A stretch of DNA of 64,000 bases from Aporrectodea caliginosa (taxonomy: Eukaryota; Annelida; Clitellata; Crassiclitellata; Lumbricidae). The stretch lies in contig JACEVL010000482.1 in assembly GCA_020284085.1 (NCBI GenBank), positions 50,001-114,000 of the forward strand, in the 5' to 3' direction. Positions 12,537-33,545 of this stretch are shown piece by piece. Below the pieces are notes generated by a model. It searched no databases. It had not been told where the DNA came from and saw nothing but the letters and a program-made list of their open reading frames with translations. A program made the position numbers and the translations under genes. Numbering within the stretch: the stretch's first letter is position 1; each line of letters begins with the position of its first letter.

Positions 12537-12540
<4 letters not shown>

Positions 12541-12577
<37 letters not shown>
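12541..12577. repeat. (TA)n microsatellite
   Basis: An AT run on the right side of the transposon at 10060-12539; see the partner run at 10008-10049. Confidence 0.9.
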
Positions 12578-12582
<5 letters not shown>

Positions 12583-12589
12583 GCCTACA

Positions 12590-15290
12590 TGCTTATACTT
12601 ACATACATACTGATATCTCCACAGCTACAGAATTCGATACAACTTTACTGTCATAAATAGCTCAGAAATCACTTTCGGGGGGTCCGGTGGCGCGTTGGAT
12701 AACATCTGGCGAAGAGTGCGAGAGGTACCGAGTTCGAGCCCCGTAGGGCGGATTTGCTTTGTAGGCTGCTATTAGCGCCGTGTATTACAAGCTGTCTGTT
12801 CTGTTAGTAGTTAACTAGTTAAGATTGTTTCAATTGCATAACATGTAAATGTACAGCGCAGTGCGTTTGTCAGGCGCTAAATTAAAGAAAAGATATTATT
12901 ATTATTATTATTATTAATCTTTTAGAACCATTAGATAGCGTGTAAGAGCGGCTTTAAGATGTTTTTAAGACGCGGCGCAAACAAGTGAACAGATAAATAC
13001 ATACATAAAAGTTTACAAGCACACACATACATGCTTACATACATATTCATACGATCGGGTTAGAGCAAAGATTTCCATATTCCGATTCCTTTATTAATGC
13101 TCATTGATATTTAAACGGCGGCGTCTGGAGGTTGGTGATCACCGCGAAGGCCTTTTTGCGGGGTATACACTACTTCGCAAAATGACGCGCAGCGCATTCA
13201 GCCACAAGAATACGATGTGTTTCTTTCCGTCCTCGTAGGTTCCCCTGAGCGGTGGAGATACATAATAATATAAGGTTCCATGATTTTAACTGAAGTACAT
13301 CTGTGCAGAAGTTGATCATCGCGTGTTCCTTATTATCATGAGACACCAAGGGTGCCATACTATAGCAGGCCTAATAGTAAATCATTTATCGGAGTCAGTA
13401 TTACCTCGTCTAACACTGTGTCACAGTTTGTCATACACTTAGTCTACTTCTGCGAAAGAAGCCTCGGTCGTGATTTAAACTCTCCTGCAGTTGGATATTT
13501 TCTAATCTTACTTTTTTGCTTCTATTTCCCCTCACCAGCGATCGAGCCTGGTCGTTCAAAGTTTGTCAATGTCTCCCGAGCTATTCCAGTGCTAATTTAC
13601 TCACGGTTCATTTCAATGTAGAGATAATCTTCGATACCAAAGCGAGGTGTTAACACCAGGTGCATTCATACATAAATACACCTTGGAAGGTATGTCAATG
13701 GAGTAAACTACCGCTCCCACCTCTATACGTTACCTGTATAGGTTCCTATCCTTAAATATTTGTGCAGAAACCCGGAAGACTCTGAGTGAAATACGGCAGC
13801 ATCAGCAATCAATAGCACCCAAAATGGCAGCCCTGTGGTTATTGTATACGTGTTGCTACGCAGTTCTTTTGCCTTTGAGAGATAAAGGAAAAAGCAATGA
13901 CTTTCAGTTAAATCAACGTATAGCCTACCATAAAAGTGTTACCGAGTGCTGTCTATGACAAAACGTGTGCAAACAGGTACATGTGCTAACTGTTCTCCAT
14001 GGGCATGTCCTTTGACGGGCGTTCGCTGTTGGTCTCTGCAGTTAGCTCAATGAGGCAATACCGAGAGTAATATCACATTTGAACTACAACATTGCCAATT
14101 ATTGTAAAAAAAAGTCGATCAGGCAAAGACCAGACAGAATTGGCTTTGTCTAGTCTTCAATGCCCACCTTCGCCATTCATCGTCAGGACAAATCGATCAG
14201 CGTACGTAGCTTACAAACAGGTTTCTTCTGGCTGTCAATCATCTCCGTTCTATTATTTCATAACCATACATTATTTGCTTTATAAATAGTCTCGTCCAGT
14301 ATTATTGGTTTTGGAACTTTGTGGTTTGTGCTTGATATAGGACTCATGCAGGTTGCCAACCATTAGGAGAGAGTTGCTAGGAGTTTGACTGATACCTTGA
14401 AATATATGACCTCTCATCTTAATGACTAATCGATAATAGTATAGAACAAAATGTTCTTGCAGTCTGTCGTCGTTATATTACATTATCCTTCATATTTGCA
14501 CCGGTCAAGTCCAACATGTTCTGGTGCTTTGAAAGTGATTACCAGGATCCGTATCAATATAAGGCTTTCCTGGTCTTTATTGCTGATGGCAAGTCTTACG
14601 TGTAGGTTATGGAAATGTTTAATTTCGTTAGACGTACAATAACAATGATCAAATAATACACAGAAACAAAGAAAAAAACAGATCACTATCTCATGTCCTA
14701 AAAATAAGCATGTAATGTACTTTTATGTTTCTAGAGTAAACCTGAAAACTGAGAAATCAAACGAAATACGAGGAGAAAAAGATGCATCATCTTATCGAGT
14801 CATCCCCGTTAGGACAACAAGGAAATTACTCAGTGAGATAACTATAGTGACAGTTAATCAAAGTGCTGTTAGGACTCTCAGATAGCATCAAACCTCGTGA
14901 GAGCAAATTAGCAATATTGATCAAGCAAACATAGTCTACAGATATCAGGTTAAAGCACAAACAGAGCACGATCAACACGGCTTTAGTGACTGTGAATGGT
15001 TAAACAATTATTAAATGTTCAGTTATTAAAATATAGCAACACCACATCAAATAAGTTAGCAATTCTCGTAGAAAGTTTCTCATAAAAATTATACTGACTT
15101 TGATTTGATATGTTTCAGAACATTTAAAATGGAGATTGCTAGAATCTTTTGTCATGCTTTTGTTCACATACTCAATAGAAACTATAAACTTACCAAAAGC
15201 ATTTGAATGTATGTTGAGACGATGAATACAGGGTTTTAATCGGCTTTTAAATGGGCTTTTAAAAGAAGATTAATATTATTCTGGCCCCAT
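12590..15290. repeat. Segmental duplication block 2' (pairs with 1321-3470)
   Basis: Collinear with 1321-3470 but carrying an added SINE (12677-12893) and an extra 0.3 kb near 14600-14960. No conserved reading frame is visible. This is upstream spacer of gene B. Confidence 0.75.
12677..12916 (+). repeat. tRNA-derived SINE, family 2, copy 1, with (ATT)n tail
   Basis: The head is GGTCCGGTGGCGCGTTGGAT with box B GAGTTCGAGCC near 12730, the body includes GTACAGCGCAGTGCG and CAGGCGCTAAATTAAAG, and an ATT tail ends the insertion. The duplicate segment near 1408 lacks it, giving an empty-site comparison. A second copy lies on the minus strand at 55494-55704. Confidence 0.85.
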
Positions 15291-15594
15291 GTTTGTGGTC
15301 AATATAAGCTTACAACATCTGTTCATATTAAAATTTTGGTCAATCACTGCGTAGAAGTTACAGAACTATGTTATTAGCGATATCTGTTAAGAAATGTTTT
15401 TTCAAATGATGAAATGTTTTCCATTTATCATGATTATAGTTTTGATATATCTTTACATCACAGAAGTGATCATGTCTTTCTTGCAAATTCTGCATCTGCT
15501 TGCACTCAATGGTTTTTCGACATTCAGTTTAATTTTGTTGGTAGGCTATCGCTTGTACACATTGACCCCTTAAATTACCAGAACAGTTATATGC

Positions 15595-16140
15595 ACTCAA
15601 GCTCGGGTCTTGGGTCTATTCTCAATTTACTATTTTTATTCAAAAATGAACAAAGAGTCAGAGTTGGATTAGCCTAATTTGTTTGTTCTGTTCGACTGGA
15701 CGGGAGCTACATCAGGGAAAAAGCGTGACACTAAATTCAGAAAAATGAAATCTAGCAAAAATCAGAGCCCAAATAATAAATTCTAAATTTAATAAGCTTC
15801 ATTTATTGCCAGAATTGCTAATGGCTCTTGTAACAACACCAAAAATATATGGAAACTTACACTTTGAGCCCTTTTACAGTGTCTGACTTAAAAAGGGTCC
15901 AAAACCCATTTGTATACATGAACAATGAGGCCGCTTGCGCCAAATTCACAACCGTGCAGCATGCGATGTGTTAGCCTACCTGAATAAAAGATTTGATCAG
16001 AAATTAATTATCATCGTCTATTTCGCAGTTGTAAAAGAAATGCAAAAGAAATAAATTATGCAAAATTCGTCCCAGAATCGTAGAACCTGAAAAATTCGCA
16101 AGTCGCACTGATTTTGAGTTGATCGGAGTTGCCAGTAGTT
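15595..16140. repeat. Segmental duplication block 3 (pairs with 4240-4775)
   Basis: Matches 4240-4775, including the non-coding stretch around CACTTTGAGCCCTTTTA and the 3' half of the apple relic. No gene beyond that relic is seen. Confidence 0.75.
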
Positions 16141-16335
16141 ACCTGTGTAGTCATGAATGTATCCCGTGCAGTTCTGCTCTTTCCGGCTCTCCAGGAACAC
16201 AATGCAACCGACGGAATCCAATCTGTGTTTGTAGAGTCTGGCAGCGCTGTGTAAAGGTGTTTTAATGAGACGATCTTGGAGAGCGAAAACTCGGCGCACA
16301 GGGTCGATTGATTTTGACTGCGCCCGCAATCGGGA
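16018..16335 (-). pseudogene. Relic PAN/apple exon
   Basis: The minus-strand frame retains SVGCIVFLESRKEQNCTGY, YWQL and LRIFQV, recognisable pieces of the family's apple-like domain, but most of the cysteine framework and the signal peptide are gone. It sits 3' of the gene C FReD exon. It is paralogous to the relic at 33240-33545, sharing SVGCIV and the upstream spacer 17.6-19.5 kb. The acceptor/donor setting is not conserved, so it is treated as a pseudo-exon. Confidence 0.65.
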
Positions 16336-16695
16336 AGGTCCTCAGCACAGACGAATACGACGCTGTTTTAGACACGTGACAATCAGCAAGCACGCGCAAA
16401 CCGCTGAACCCATATCCAATGGTACTAGTTTATGCGTAGCTTAAGATGCATAATTATGATAGATAGGCCTATGTATGCATGCATGGATGTATTATTCATA
16501 GGCTGAGAATTGTTGGGGTGTGTGGCTTCAACCCCAACCCCCCCGTCTCTCTCTTGGGACCCTTCAGTTAAGTTTTCTTTGCACACCATCGGGGTCGCTT
16601 CCAACTCCTCATTCGATAAATTATTCTCTGCAGATATTGGTCTTGAATATACTTTATTCAAGTCAAGCGCATTGAAACTGCAAGGCCATAACTGA

Positions 16696-16855
16696 AACTT
16701 ATGATGAATCTGCTTGCAGTGCTACCTATTTCTTCAGCTGAATGCGAAAGTGTCTTCAGTCAGATGGACCTCTATCACACAGCTGCTAGAAATAGGCTGT
16801 TGACAACTTCAGATGGTGGCAGCATGATGATTGGAATAAATGTCGACCGCTGAGC
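16696..16855 (+). pseudogene. hAT transposase C-terminal dimerisation fragment
   Basis: A short plus-strand frame reads LLAVLPISSAECESVFSQMD, then YHTAARNRLLTTSD, then a stop at about 16850. This is the conserved end of hAT-family transposases (dimerisation region). No other transposase domain or terminal repeat was recognised around it; it is a small fossil. Confidence 0.75.
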
Positions 16856-17032
16856 AATTGGAGTGTTATAAATACGTTGTCAGTTGGTTGCAGCTAGAGA
16901 GACATGGGAAACAAGCTGAAAGAAAACATTCGCTTGGGGACCCCTCAATGTTGATATAATTAGCTGTAACTTTGTAGCATATAAAAACTAGCCCTAATGA
17001 AAGTTTCTAGAGGTTGGCCGTCAGAGGTTAGT

Positions 17033-17255
17033 GGGGCGCGGTGGTGTAGGGGCATGTTTGTCGCCTTGCAGCCGGAGGGTTGCGAGTTCGAATCCACCTC
17101 AAGCCGCCGCGTAGGGACCTGGGCAAGTCATTCACTCGCAATTGCTCATGCGCTTCGGCGTGAAACTCCGATTCAGTGTTCGCGCTGTAGTCGGGAGCGC
17201 CTCTGAGTAGAAATCTTGAAGGGGCGCTATAACAAGTGCTCATACATACATACAT
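17033..17255 (+). repeat. tRNA-derived SINE, family 1, copy 2
   Basis: Box A (GTGGTGTAGGGG-like) and box B (GAGTTCGAATCC) are followed by the same body and GGGGCGCTATAACAAGTG end as the copy at 1033, then a (CATA)n tail. This copy keeps a segment (GGCGTGAAACTC) that is absent from the first. Confidence 0.8.
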
Positions 17256-19780
17256 TAAAACTGTTGAAAATGTCTGTGTTCTGGGGACATCCTAAATTGT
17301 GCATGCATATGTATATACAATTATACATTGTTGTATTTGGCCACTTGAGAAGGCCTTTAAGTCAATAAAGTTGTGGCCAGACTTTAGAAGGTATGTTAGG
17401 TTGTCATGATTGACAGACACCAGAAGGAGTGTCAGATCCGTCATGTTTGTCAGCGATTAAACGGTGTTTTAAGATTTCGGCTATCTGGCGAGAAACAACT
17501 TCTATATAAGCTCAGAACATTATTATTTAAGTGAGCTTAGCATTTGGATTTTGGTCCGACAAGGTCGTGTTTTTATGCTAACAAGCCAGGGCTCCATTAG
17601 TAGATTTCTTGTACAGGATAGCTGAGCTATTAGATATGAACGTCGTTGCTGTCTTTCTTGCGTCTGATACGACCGACAGAGTTGTTTTTTGATGAGAAGA
17701 CCGCTTCTGGTTGAAATGTCCTGCCTTTGGTGAAGTTGCTCTTAGTGAAGCTGCAGCAGCGTTCTTTTCGAATTATGTTCTGTTCATTCGAAGTTATAAA
17801 ATATCCTGTAATCATTTACAATAATATATTTTTATCATAAACTCAACCGAGAGTGTTGTCATTCCTAGTGGACCTCTAGCAACATACACACAGACAGACA
17901 CTCACACACACACACACACACACACAGTGTCACACACGCGCGCACACACACATACACACATACACAAACACACACATGTCATATATATATATATATATGC
18001 ATAGTTACATACATGCATACATACACTCATACATTAATACGTACATACACTCATACATAAATACGTACATACACTCATACATACATATACACATGGCTGT
18101 CTGTTCTGCGAAAGTATTCTTTGCCATCAGTTCAATGGCAACAGTGTGTCCAAAATCATCAGCCTTGTCCACGGCTCCACGCGTCACCTTTGTGTAAAAT
18201 ATGTGAATACAGCACATTATTATCAATCAAGTACAAAGACTATTGGTCGGTAACCGCGTGAAAGAGTAACTTGAGGCCTGTTTAACCAGCGCGTCAATAA
18301 ACGCGTCCAAGCATGAAATCATTGATAGGAACCTTGAATTAACACACGTGTTAGAAATACTTCTTCAGTCTCCAGCTATATTAAGACGCACGTTTTAAAG
18401 ATCGTCTGGCCATTAGTAGACTACATTAATCTCTTTTTAAAATCAGAGTTGCTATGTAAACAGAAGCGTCGAAAAAAACTGCAAACTGTGGGAGGGACCT
18501 ACTTCTACTAAATCCAGCCGTCGCTTAAATACAGAATAGGGCCAACTTGAAACGTTGTTTTTTGACATTCAGTTACAATTGCAGCAGCAACTGTAATAAC
18601 AGATTTATTTGTTTCAGATGTAAGGAACTATTCAGATGCATCAAATTTACTTTCTGCTCCCATTACTGTCCCGATATGACAGCGCTATGGATTTAGGCGA
18701 AGCATGCAACTGTGATGCATTCACGATATCAACACCAAACTAGGTCTATTGTGTAGCCTGTGAGGGAGTCAAAGAGAAGTTACACATTAACGTGGTCTTT
18801 GTGCTTTAAGATAATTTTTCCTTTCTTAGAAAAACAGCATTATATGTCCTTGAATAAGGACACTTAAAATAGCACTTTCAAAGTATCTCGGATGATCGTT
18901 GCACGCAAGAATGAATTCACTTGAAACGATATGACATAAAGTCGGTTGTAGGCTATATAGTTGTCTCATGTCAAATGAAACGTATATCCAATGTTTCAAA
19001 AGGACGGGTCAACCGAAGAGAAAACACTCTGAGGTTAGTTATGTGTGTATGCGCGACCCCTGCAAAGCTCCACAGTCATATTGCACTCAACGACCTGGAT
19101 GACTTCCGACAGTCGTTTCATCTACTATAATTGTCTTGTCTAATTTTAATAAAGTGTCACATTTTCTCTTCCAATTCATTTTACTTTAATCAAATTTAAT
19201 CTAAGCACAAACAGACGATTTAATTCAGTACTGTAAAGCCAAATCCTTTGATTGCCTTTCAAAACTATATCATTTAAAGTTGCTTTATGGATAAATTTGT
19301 ACTTAATAAAATATTGTTTAATGGTAACAAAATAATACAAAGCTGTGATTCACTATACTATGAAAAGCATTTGGGCAGAAAGTGATTCCTACGAAAATAA
19401 GCATCGTCTGTTCAACAGCGATGTCGATCCTAGGCTCTGGTTCCGTGTACAGGAGATTTGGATCAGTCCATAGCTTGAGGGCCTATGGAAAGAAAATGAC
19501 CTTCTCCCTTAAATCCAACGTTGGGTCTCACAGACCTTGAGAGTACATCATGCATGTCCGTCGTGCATGTTCGATGATTTGTTAATAACCGAGTGATCCT
19601 TGACATCATTCCATGACGAACTACAGCTGATCTCGATTACTGAAATCGTGGATGGCAAATGCTTTATTCGTCGAATCACTGAATTTACGATCGTACACGC
19701 TATTTATGGATGAACAATATCTGAATATCTCTAAAGCTTCGTTCGAGAACCTGTTTAAAAAGTAGGTTATATACAAGTTG
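17256..19780. other. Spacer downstream of gene C, duplicated at 33.5-36.6 kb; no gene seen
   Basis: This non-coding stretch is homologous to 33545-36590. Anchors are the GCAACAGTGTGTCC/GCAGCATTGTGTCC block (18137 and 33707) and the ACGAAAATAA block (19392 and 36527). It includes (CA)n at 17905-17970 and a CATACACTCATACATAAATA-type minisatellite at 18000-18092. The foldback element at 35332-36223 is absent here, so the homologous point near 19045-19060 is its empty site. Confidence 0.6.
18000..18092. repeat. CATA-rich minisatellite
   Basis: Tandem units close to CATACACTCATACATWAATACGTA repeated about three to four times. Confidence 0.75.
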
Positions 19781-19790
19781 GGCTAAACAT

Positions 19791-22137
19791 TAGGGTGGAG
19801 TGAAAAAAGCAAAAAATCTAGAACCTCAACGGAATAGTGATAACTTGTTGCCTTTTGGTATAGTAAGTTATCATGTCAAATATTTCTTTAAAATTCGTTC
19901 TCTAAGATTTGCCCCAAAGCGCTTTAAAATTTAACAATTTAATAAAAATGACGAAAATATAAAAATTTCAATAAATTTTTAAAATGTAATGCGCTGATTG
20001 TAATAGGGATAACTCGTTTCCCTTTGATGTAGTTAGTTATCAGGCCAAATATTTCTGTAAAATTCGTTCTCTAAGATTTGCCCCAACGCGTTTTAAATTT
20101 TATACAAATTTCAATAAATTTAAAAAAATTCAATGCGCTAATTGTAATAGTGTTTAAACATTAAATTATGACGTATTTAATAACCATGCAAATTAAAATT
20201 AATAAAATGAATGTATATCAGCAATATTAAATAAACAATAGGGGCCTAAGCACTTAACATCATAAACAATCCCAACAGTTGTAGATAGATAGGCCCTATA
20301 TGTCACTAATTACAGAAAAGTGAGTCAATGCTCATTTATTTTATTCTGTTGATTGAACTCCGATTGAAATTCTGCTTTAGTATAAAAAGAAGGTATTAGT
20401 TCCCGTGAATCCAATCTGGCAAGGATGGAACCATTTTTAGATGTTTGTCCAACCAGAGCAGCAGATGCCTCATCACCAAATTTGACAGAACGCTCAGCCG
20501 ATTGTGCGTAGCATGAAACTTCGGGAAAATCGAGTTTGGCACACACACACTCACTGGCGACAGATTCTTTAAGGTCAGCTGTGGTCCTGTGGAAAGTGTG
20601 CAAATGACCGATGGTTCTGTTGCTTTTCGTTTTGCCAATCAATCAGATCGATGTAGTCATTTGCAGAAAAGTTAAGTTCTGGAATAGAAAATAATGTTTT
20701 CAAACAAATACTTTTGATCAGTGCTAAGATTATTTGCTGTGACTTGCAGAAAATCAACTTCAATTTTCTCAAACAAAATAACTGGTAGTTGTTCACAGTA
20801 CCCTATGCCAAGGGCTTTGCCGATTGGCCCTGTAAATGCCCGTGGACGTGCAGTGACACCGTCGAGACGCTTCAATAGATTTAGCATTGGCAATTCATTT
20901 GAATGCAATTGGCAGACAAACCACTGTGATAAAGGGTTTAGTTTTCTCAATTTTTGGTGAGCCGTAACCAGGTGCCATGTAGCTCTCCAGATGGATAACC
21001 ACAGCTAATCGAATCCTAGCCGACACTTGGAAGCATATCCGTGCTCTAGGACTACGCAGAGTCTTGCGATCGAGAAATGAATGTCAGCAGAAACACAGAA
21101 TACGTAATCCAGAACTTAACTTTGCTGCAAATGATTACATCGATCTGATTGATTGGCTAAACGTAAACGTTACAGAACCACCGGTCATTTCCATACTTTC
21201 AACAGCTGATCTTGAAGAATTTATCGCCAGTGAATGTGTGCCAATGCTCCACTTTCCCCAATTTCCCTGCCACACACAATCGGTTGAGCGCTCTGTCCAA
21301 CTTGTTGATGAGGTATCTACTGCTGTTGTTGGACAAACATCTAAACAATGTTCCATCCTTGCCAGATTGGAATCACGGTAACTAATACCTTCTTTTCATG
21401 CTAAAGCAGAATTTCAGTCTGAGTTCAATCAACAAAATAAAATAAATGAGCATTGACTCTCTTTTCTGTAATTAGTGACATATCTAGTCTTCAACTGTTG
21501 GGATTGTTTATAATGTTTAGTGCTTATTGTTTATTTAATATTGCTGATATACAGTCATTTTATTAATTTTAATTTGCGTGGTCATTAAATACGTCAAACT
21601 TAAGTGCTTAAACACTATTACAATTAGCGCATTAAATTTTTATAATGTTTAGTGCTTATTGTTTATTTAATATTGCTGATATACAGTCATTTTATTAATT
21701 TTAATTTGCGTGGTCATTAAATACGTCAAACTTAAGTGCTTAAACACTATTACAATTAGCGCATTAAATTTTTTTAATTTATTGAAATTTGTATAAATTC
21801 GACAATTTTTGTTAAAATTGTTAAATTTTAAAACGCGTTGGGGCAAATCTTAGAGAACGAATTTTAAAGAAATATTTGGCCTGATAACTAGCTACATCAA
21901 AGGGAAACGAGTTATCACTATTACAATCAGCGCATTACATTTTAAAAATTTATTGAAATTTCTATAATTATATTCGTCATTTTTTATTAATTGTTAAATT
22001 TTAAAGCGCTTTGGGGCAAATCTTAGAGAACGAATTTTAAAGAAATATTTGACATGATAACTTACTATACCAAAAGGCAACGAGTTATCACTATTCCGTT
22101 GAGGTTCTAGATTTTTTACGTTTTTCACTCCACCCTA
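19791..22137. mobile_element. Palindromic DNA transposon (TAGGGTGGAGTG ends, 8-bp target duplication) with transposase remnants in both arms
   Basis: The element starts TAGGGTGGAGTG and ends with its complement. It is flanked by a perfect 8-bp direct repeat CTAAACAT (19783-19790 and 22138-22145). Two long arms, about 19791-20690 and 21105-22137, are inverted copies of each other. Each encodes the same C-terminal protein segment outward: plus strand NPELNFAANDYIDLIDW...FPCHTQSVERSVQLVDE (21100-21380), minus strand the equivalent with QSAERSVKFGDEAS (20642-20325). The centre holds a minus-strand piece (WFVCQLHSNELPMLNLL, GPIGKALG, 20950-20700) and a plus-strand piece (LSRWITTANRIL, near 20982). 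All are parts of one invertebrate repeat protein. The 8-bp duplication fits hAT or another 8-bp superfamily. Confidence 0.8.
21511..21774. repeat. 132-bp tandem duplication inside the right arm
   Basis: Two adjacent, nearly identical 132-bp units start TAATGTTTAGTGCTTATTG at 21511 and 21643. The left arm of the palindromic element has a single unit, so the duplication happened after the palindrome formed. Confidence 0.9.
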
Positions 22138-22267
22138 CTAAACATTGTCTGAAGGGTAAATATCGAAGTTTCATGTTTATAGTCAAAACAGCCATTAAAC
22201 ATGGGGAAGGAAATTTTTAAAACAACGCCGGATGGAGGCCATGGATGTAATATAAAATAGTGTGATG

Positions 22268-22305
22268 CTTTCTGATGTGGTGTAAGGTAACGCCACATCA
22301 GAAAG
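22268..22305. other. Perfect hairpin just 3' of the gene C stop codon
   Basis: A 13-bp stem (CTTTCTGATGTGG / CCACATCAGAAAG) with a 12-base loop lies 9 bp beyond the gene C stop codon (22314-22316), within the likely 3' UTR. Confidence 0.6.
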
Positions 22306-22313
22306 AAACTTCC

Positions 22314-31781
<9,468 letters not shown>

Positions 31782-31960
31782 CGCAGTAAGTTATTAAAGT
31801 ACTTTTCAGAAAGAATGTTCTCCACTAACATTTAGTTTAAGTTCTCGGAGTTTGCTAAAGTAACGGCTAGAGGTTCTCATACGTCGCTGATGGTCAAAAT
31901 CTGATTACGGTTCATCCGCTAGCCTTGTCACGAATGCAGCAACAAATTGCAACAGATCTT
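31782..31960 (-). promoter_or_regulatory. Upstream block of gene C conserved with genes A and B
   Basis: Short cores shared with 138-330 and 7277-7480 (AGAATGTTCTCC, TTTGCTAAAGTAACGG, CAGCAACAAATTGCAA on the plus strand) directly precede the ATG. These are candidate 5' UTR and promoter elements. Confidence 0.4.
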
Positions 31961-32224
31961 CCTGTAATCAATGTTCTGCCTCACATCAAAACAACAAGCA
32001 AATTTTGATAAGCCAATATTTAGACTATAAATAACACATAGTTGAATTTCATTAGCTGTGGATGATCTATGTTTTGTCACATGCTACAGTCATAGCATTT
32101 TAAAGACCATATCGTTTGAAAAAGCAGTATGTCTCTCACACTAATTAATTTGAAAAATGCATTCATTTCAAGATTTCTCAGATTTCATCCAGTTAATGTA
32201 TTTGATATCATACACAAAAGTGAC

Positions 32225-32468
32225 GATGGTGGCAACTCCTAGTTCCGCGGGCTCGCTTGACTGCTAGGCAGCGCCGAGCTTTCTCGGTTGCGGCCTGCAT
32301 CTGGAATGACCTGCCATCGGAGCTGCGCCTGCTACCTTTGACCAGTCAAACTGGGTTTTATAAATCACTCAAGTCATTTTACTTTTGCCGTGGCTGGGCT
32401 GGGAGCGCCTCTGAGTAGATTTCTTGAAGGGGCGCTATATAAATTTCCAGAATGAATGAATGAATGAT
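32225..32468 (+). mobile_element. CR1/L2-like LINE 3' end
   Basis: The plus strand encodes the terminal RT motif (AFSVAACIWNDLPSELR, then FYKSLKSFYF) and ends GGGGCGCTATATAAATTTCC with an (AATG)n tail. Only the last 70 or so codons remain. Confidence 0.8.
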
Positions 32469-33239
32469 GTGTGTCAGTGTTTCAGCTTTTAAGCCAAGCA
32501 GCCAATCATTTTAATGAGAGAACTCAATAATGCAAGAAACTTATGCATTTTCTTGATTACTATTTCATACAGAACTTGAAAGTGCGGTTCAGTAACCGAA
32601 CTTCTGAAATATACGTCTAAAATATTATCAATATTCAATATTGCAAGAATGTTTTGCAAGATGCTGATTGTACATTTCTCCCTCTATAGCATCCGTGTGA
32701 CGTGGGATCGCACACTAATCGTAACAGTACATAAGAAATTTGGCCAGAATAAAAGCTGAATTACTTGGCACCCATTCACCCACAGAGCTCTGAAAATGAT
32801 TGCAGCCGGACTAAGATCGTTGAAGTGTTCTACTTGTTGTGAAACCGCTCTTTTGTAAAGCCACAAATAGATCACAGCACGTATTAGGAAATTCTAGTGG
32901 GAGTAAATGCTAGTAGAAGGACGTCCCTTCCTTGCTCGGGTGATTGCGTCACGAACAGGACTCAATGAATTGAACCAAAGCAATACTAAGTTTCTCCTGC
33001 CGTCATCGCGGGTTTTAGCCATACTGCCTTTTCAATATTTTACAAACTTATCAGTCGTGCGTTCAAGTTACTCTTTCTTCCACCATTGATCAAAACTGGT
33101 TGTTCATAAGTTTGTAATGATTCTCGATCAATCTTAGAAGTAAATCTATCTTCTCTGCAGTACCCTCAACTGTAGACATAAAATTCCATTCTAAACTACT
33201 AAAGATCTGCTCCAAAATCTGCAATTGAAAATAAATGCA

Positions 33240-33545
33240 CTGAAATTCGCCATGAAATCGTAAAACCCAAAAATATTCGCGGAGTTGCAGTTATTTCAAA
33301 GTTGATAGAAGTTGTAATATGTTACCTGTACAGTCACAGTTGTTGCAGGTATACAGTCTGCTCTTTCTGGGATCTCAAGCAACACAATGCAACCGACGGA
33401 CGGAATACAAGCTTTGGTTGTGGCGCCTAACAACGCTGTGTAAACGTCTTTAATTAAAACAATCTTGGAGAGCGGAAACTCGGCGCACAAGGTCGATTGA
33501 TTTGGCTGCTCCACCTTTTCGAAGGTCTTCAGCACAGACAACACG
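33240..33545 (-). pseudogene. Relic PAN/apple exon
   Basis: An open minus-strand frame reads TFEKVEQPNQSTLCAEF, SKIVLIKDVYTALLG, SVGCIVLLEIPERADC and then degenerates (VTYYNFY). The order follows the functional exons (family pattern FxRAS...FCxxxSPSKVxPIED...). It has no signal peptide, lacks most cysteines, and has no partner exons before the next gene. It is paralogous to the relic at 16018-16335. Confidence 0.65.

Larger units (their letters stand above)
10060..12539 (+). mobile_element. DNA transposon with TAGGGTGTCTCTTA inverted ends, degenerate
   Basis: The terminal inverted repeats TAGGGTGTCTCTTA (10060) and its complement (ending 12539) are followed by related subterminal sequence on both sides (CTCACCC, AGGTTCATRGAAA). 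The plus-strand frame at 11160-11574, continued after a SINE insertion at about 11802, encodes ARWMAKVVY, EKTGIRDLAIF, KLGRHLWYLSEELVG and DHPVTSTKRPK. This resembles a conserved transposase-like protein seen in many invertebrate repeats, and probably the same superfamily as the element at 19791-22137. Stop codons abound after 11890. Superfamily is not assigned. Confidence 0.65.
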
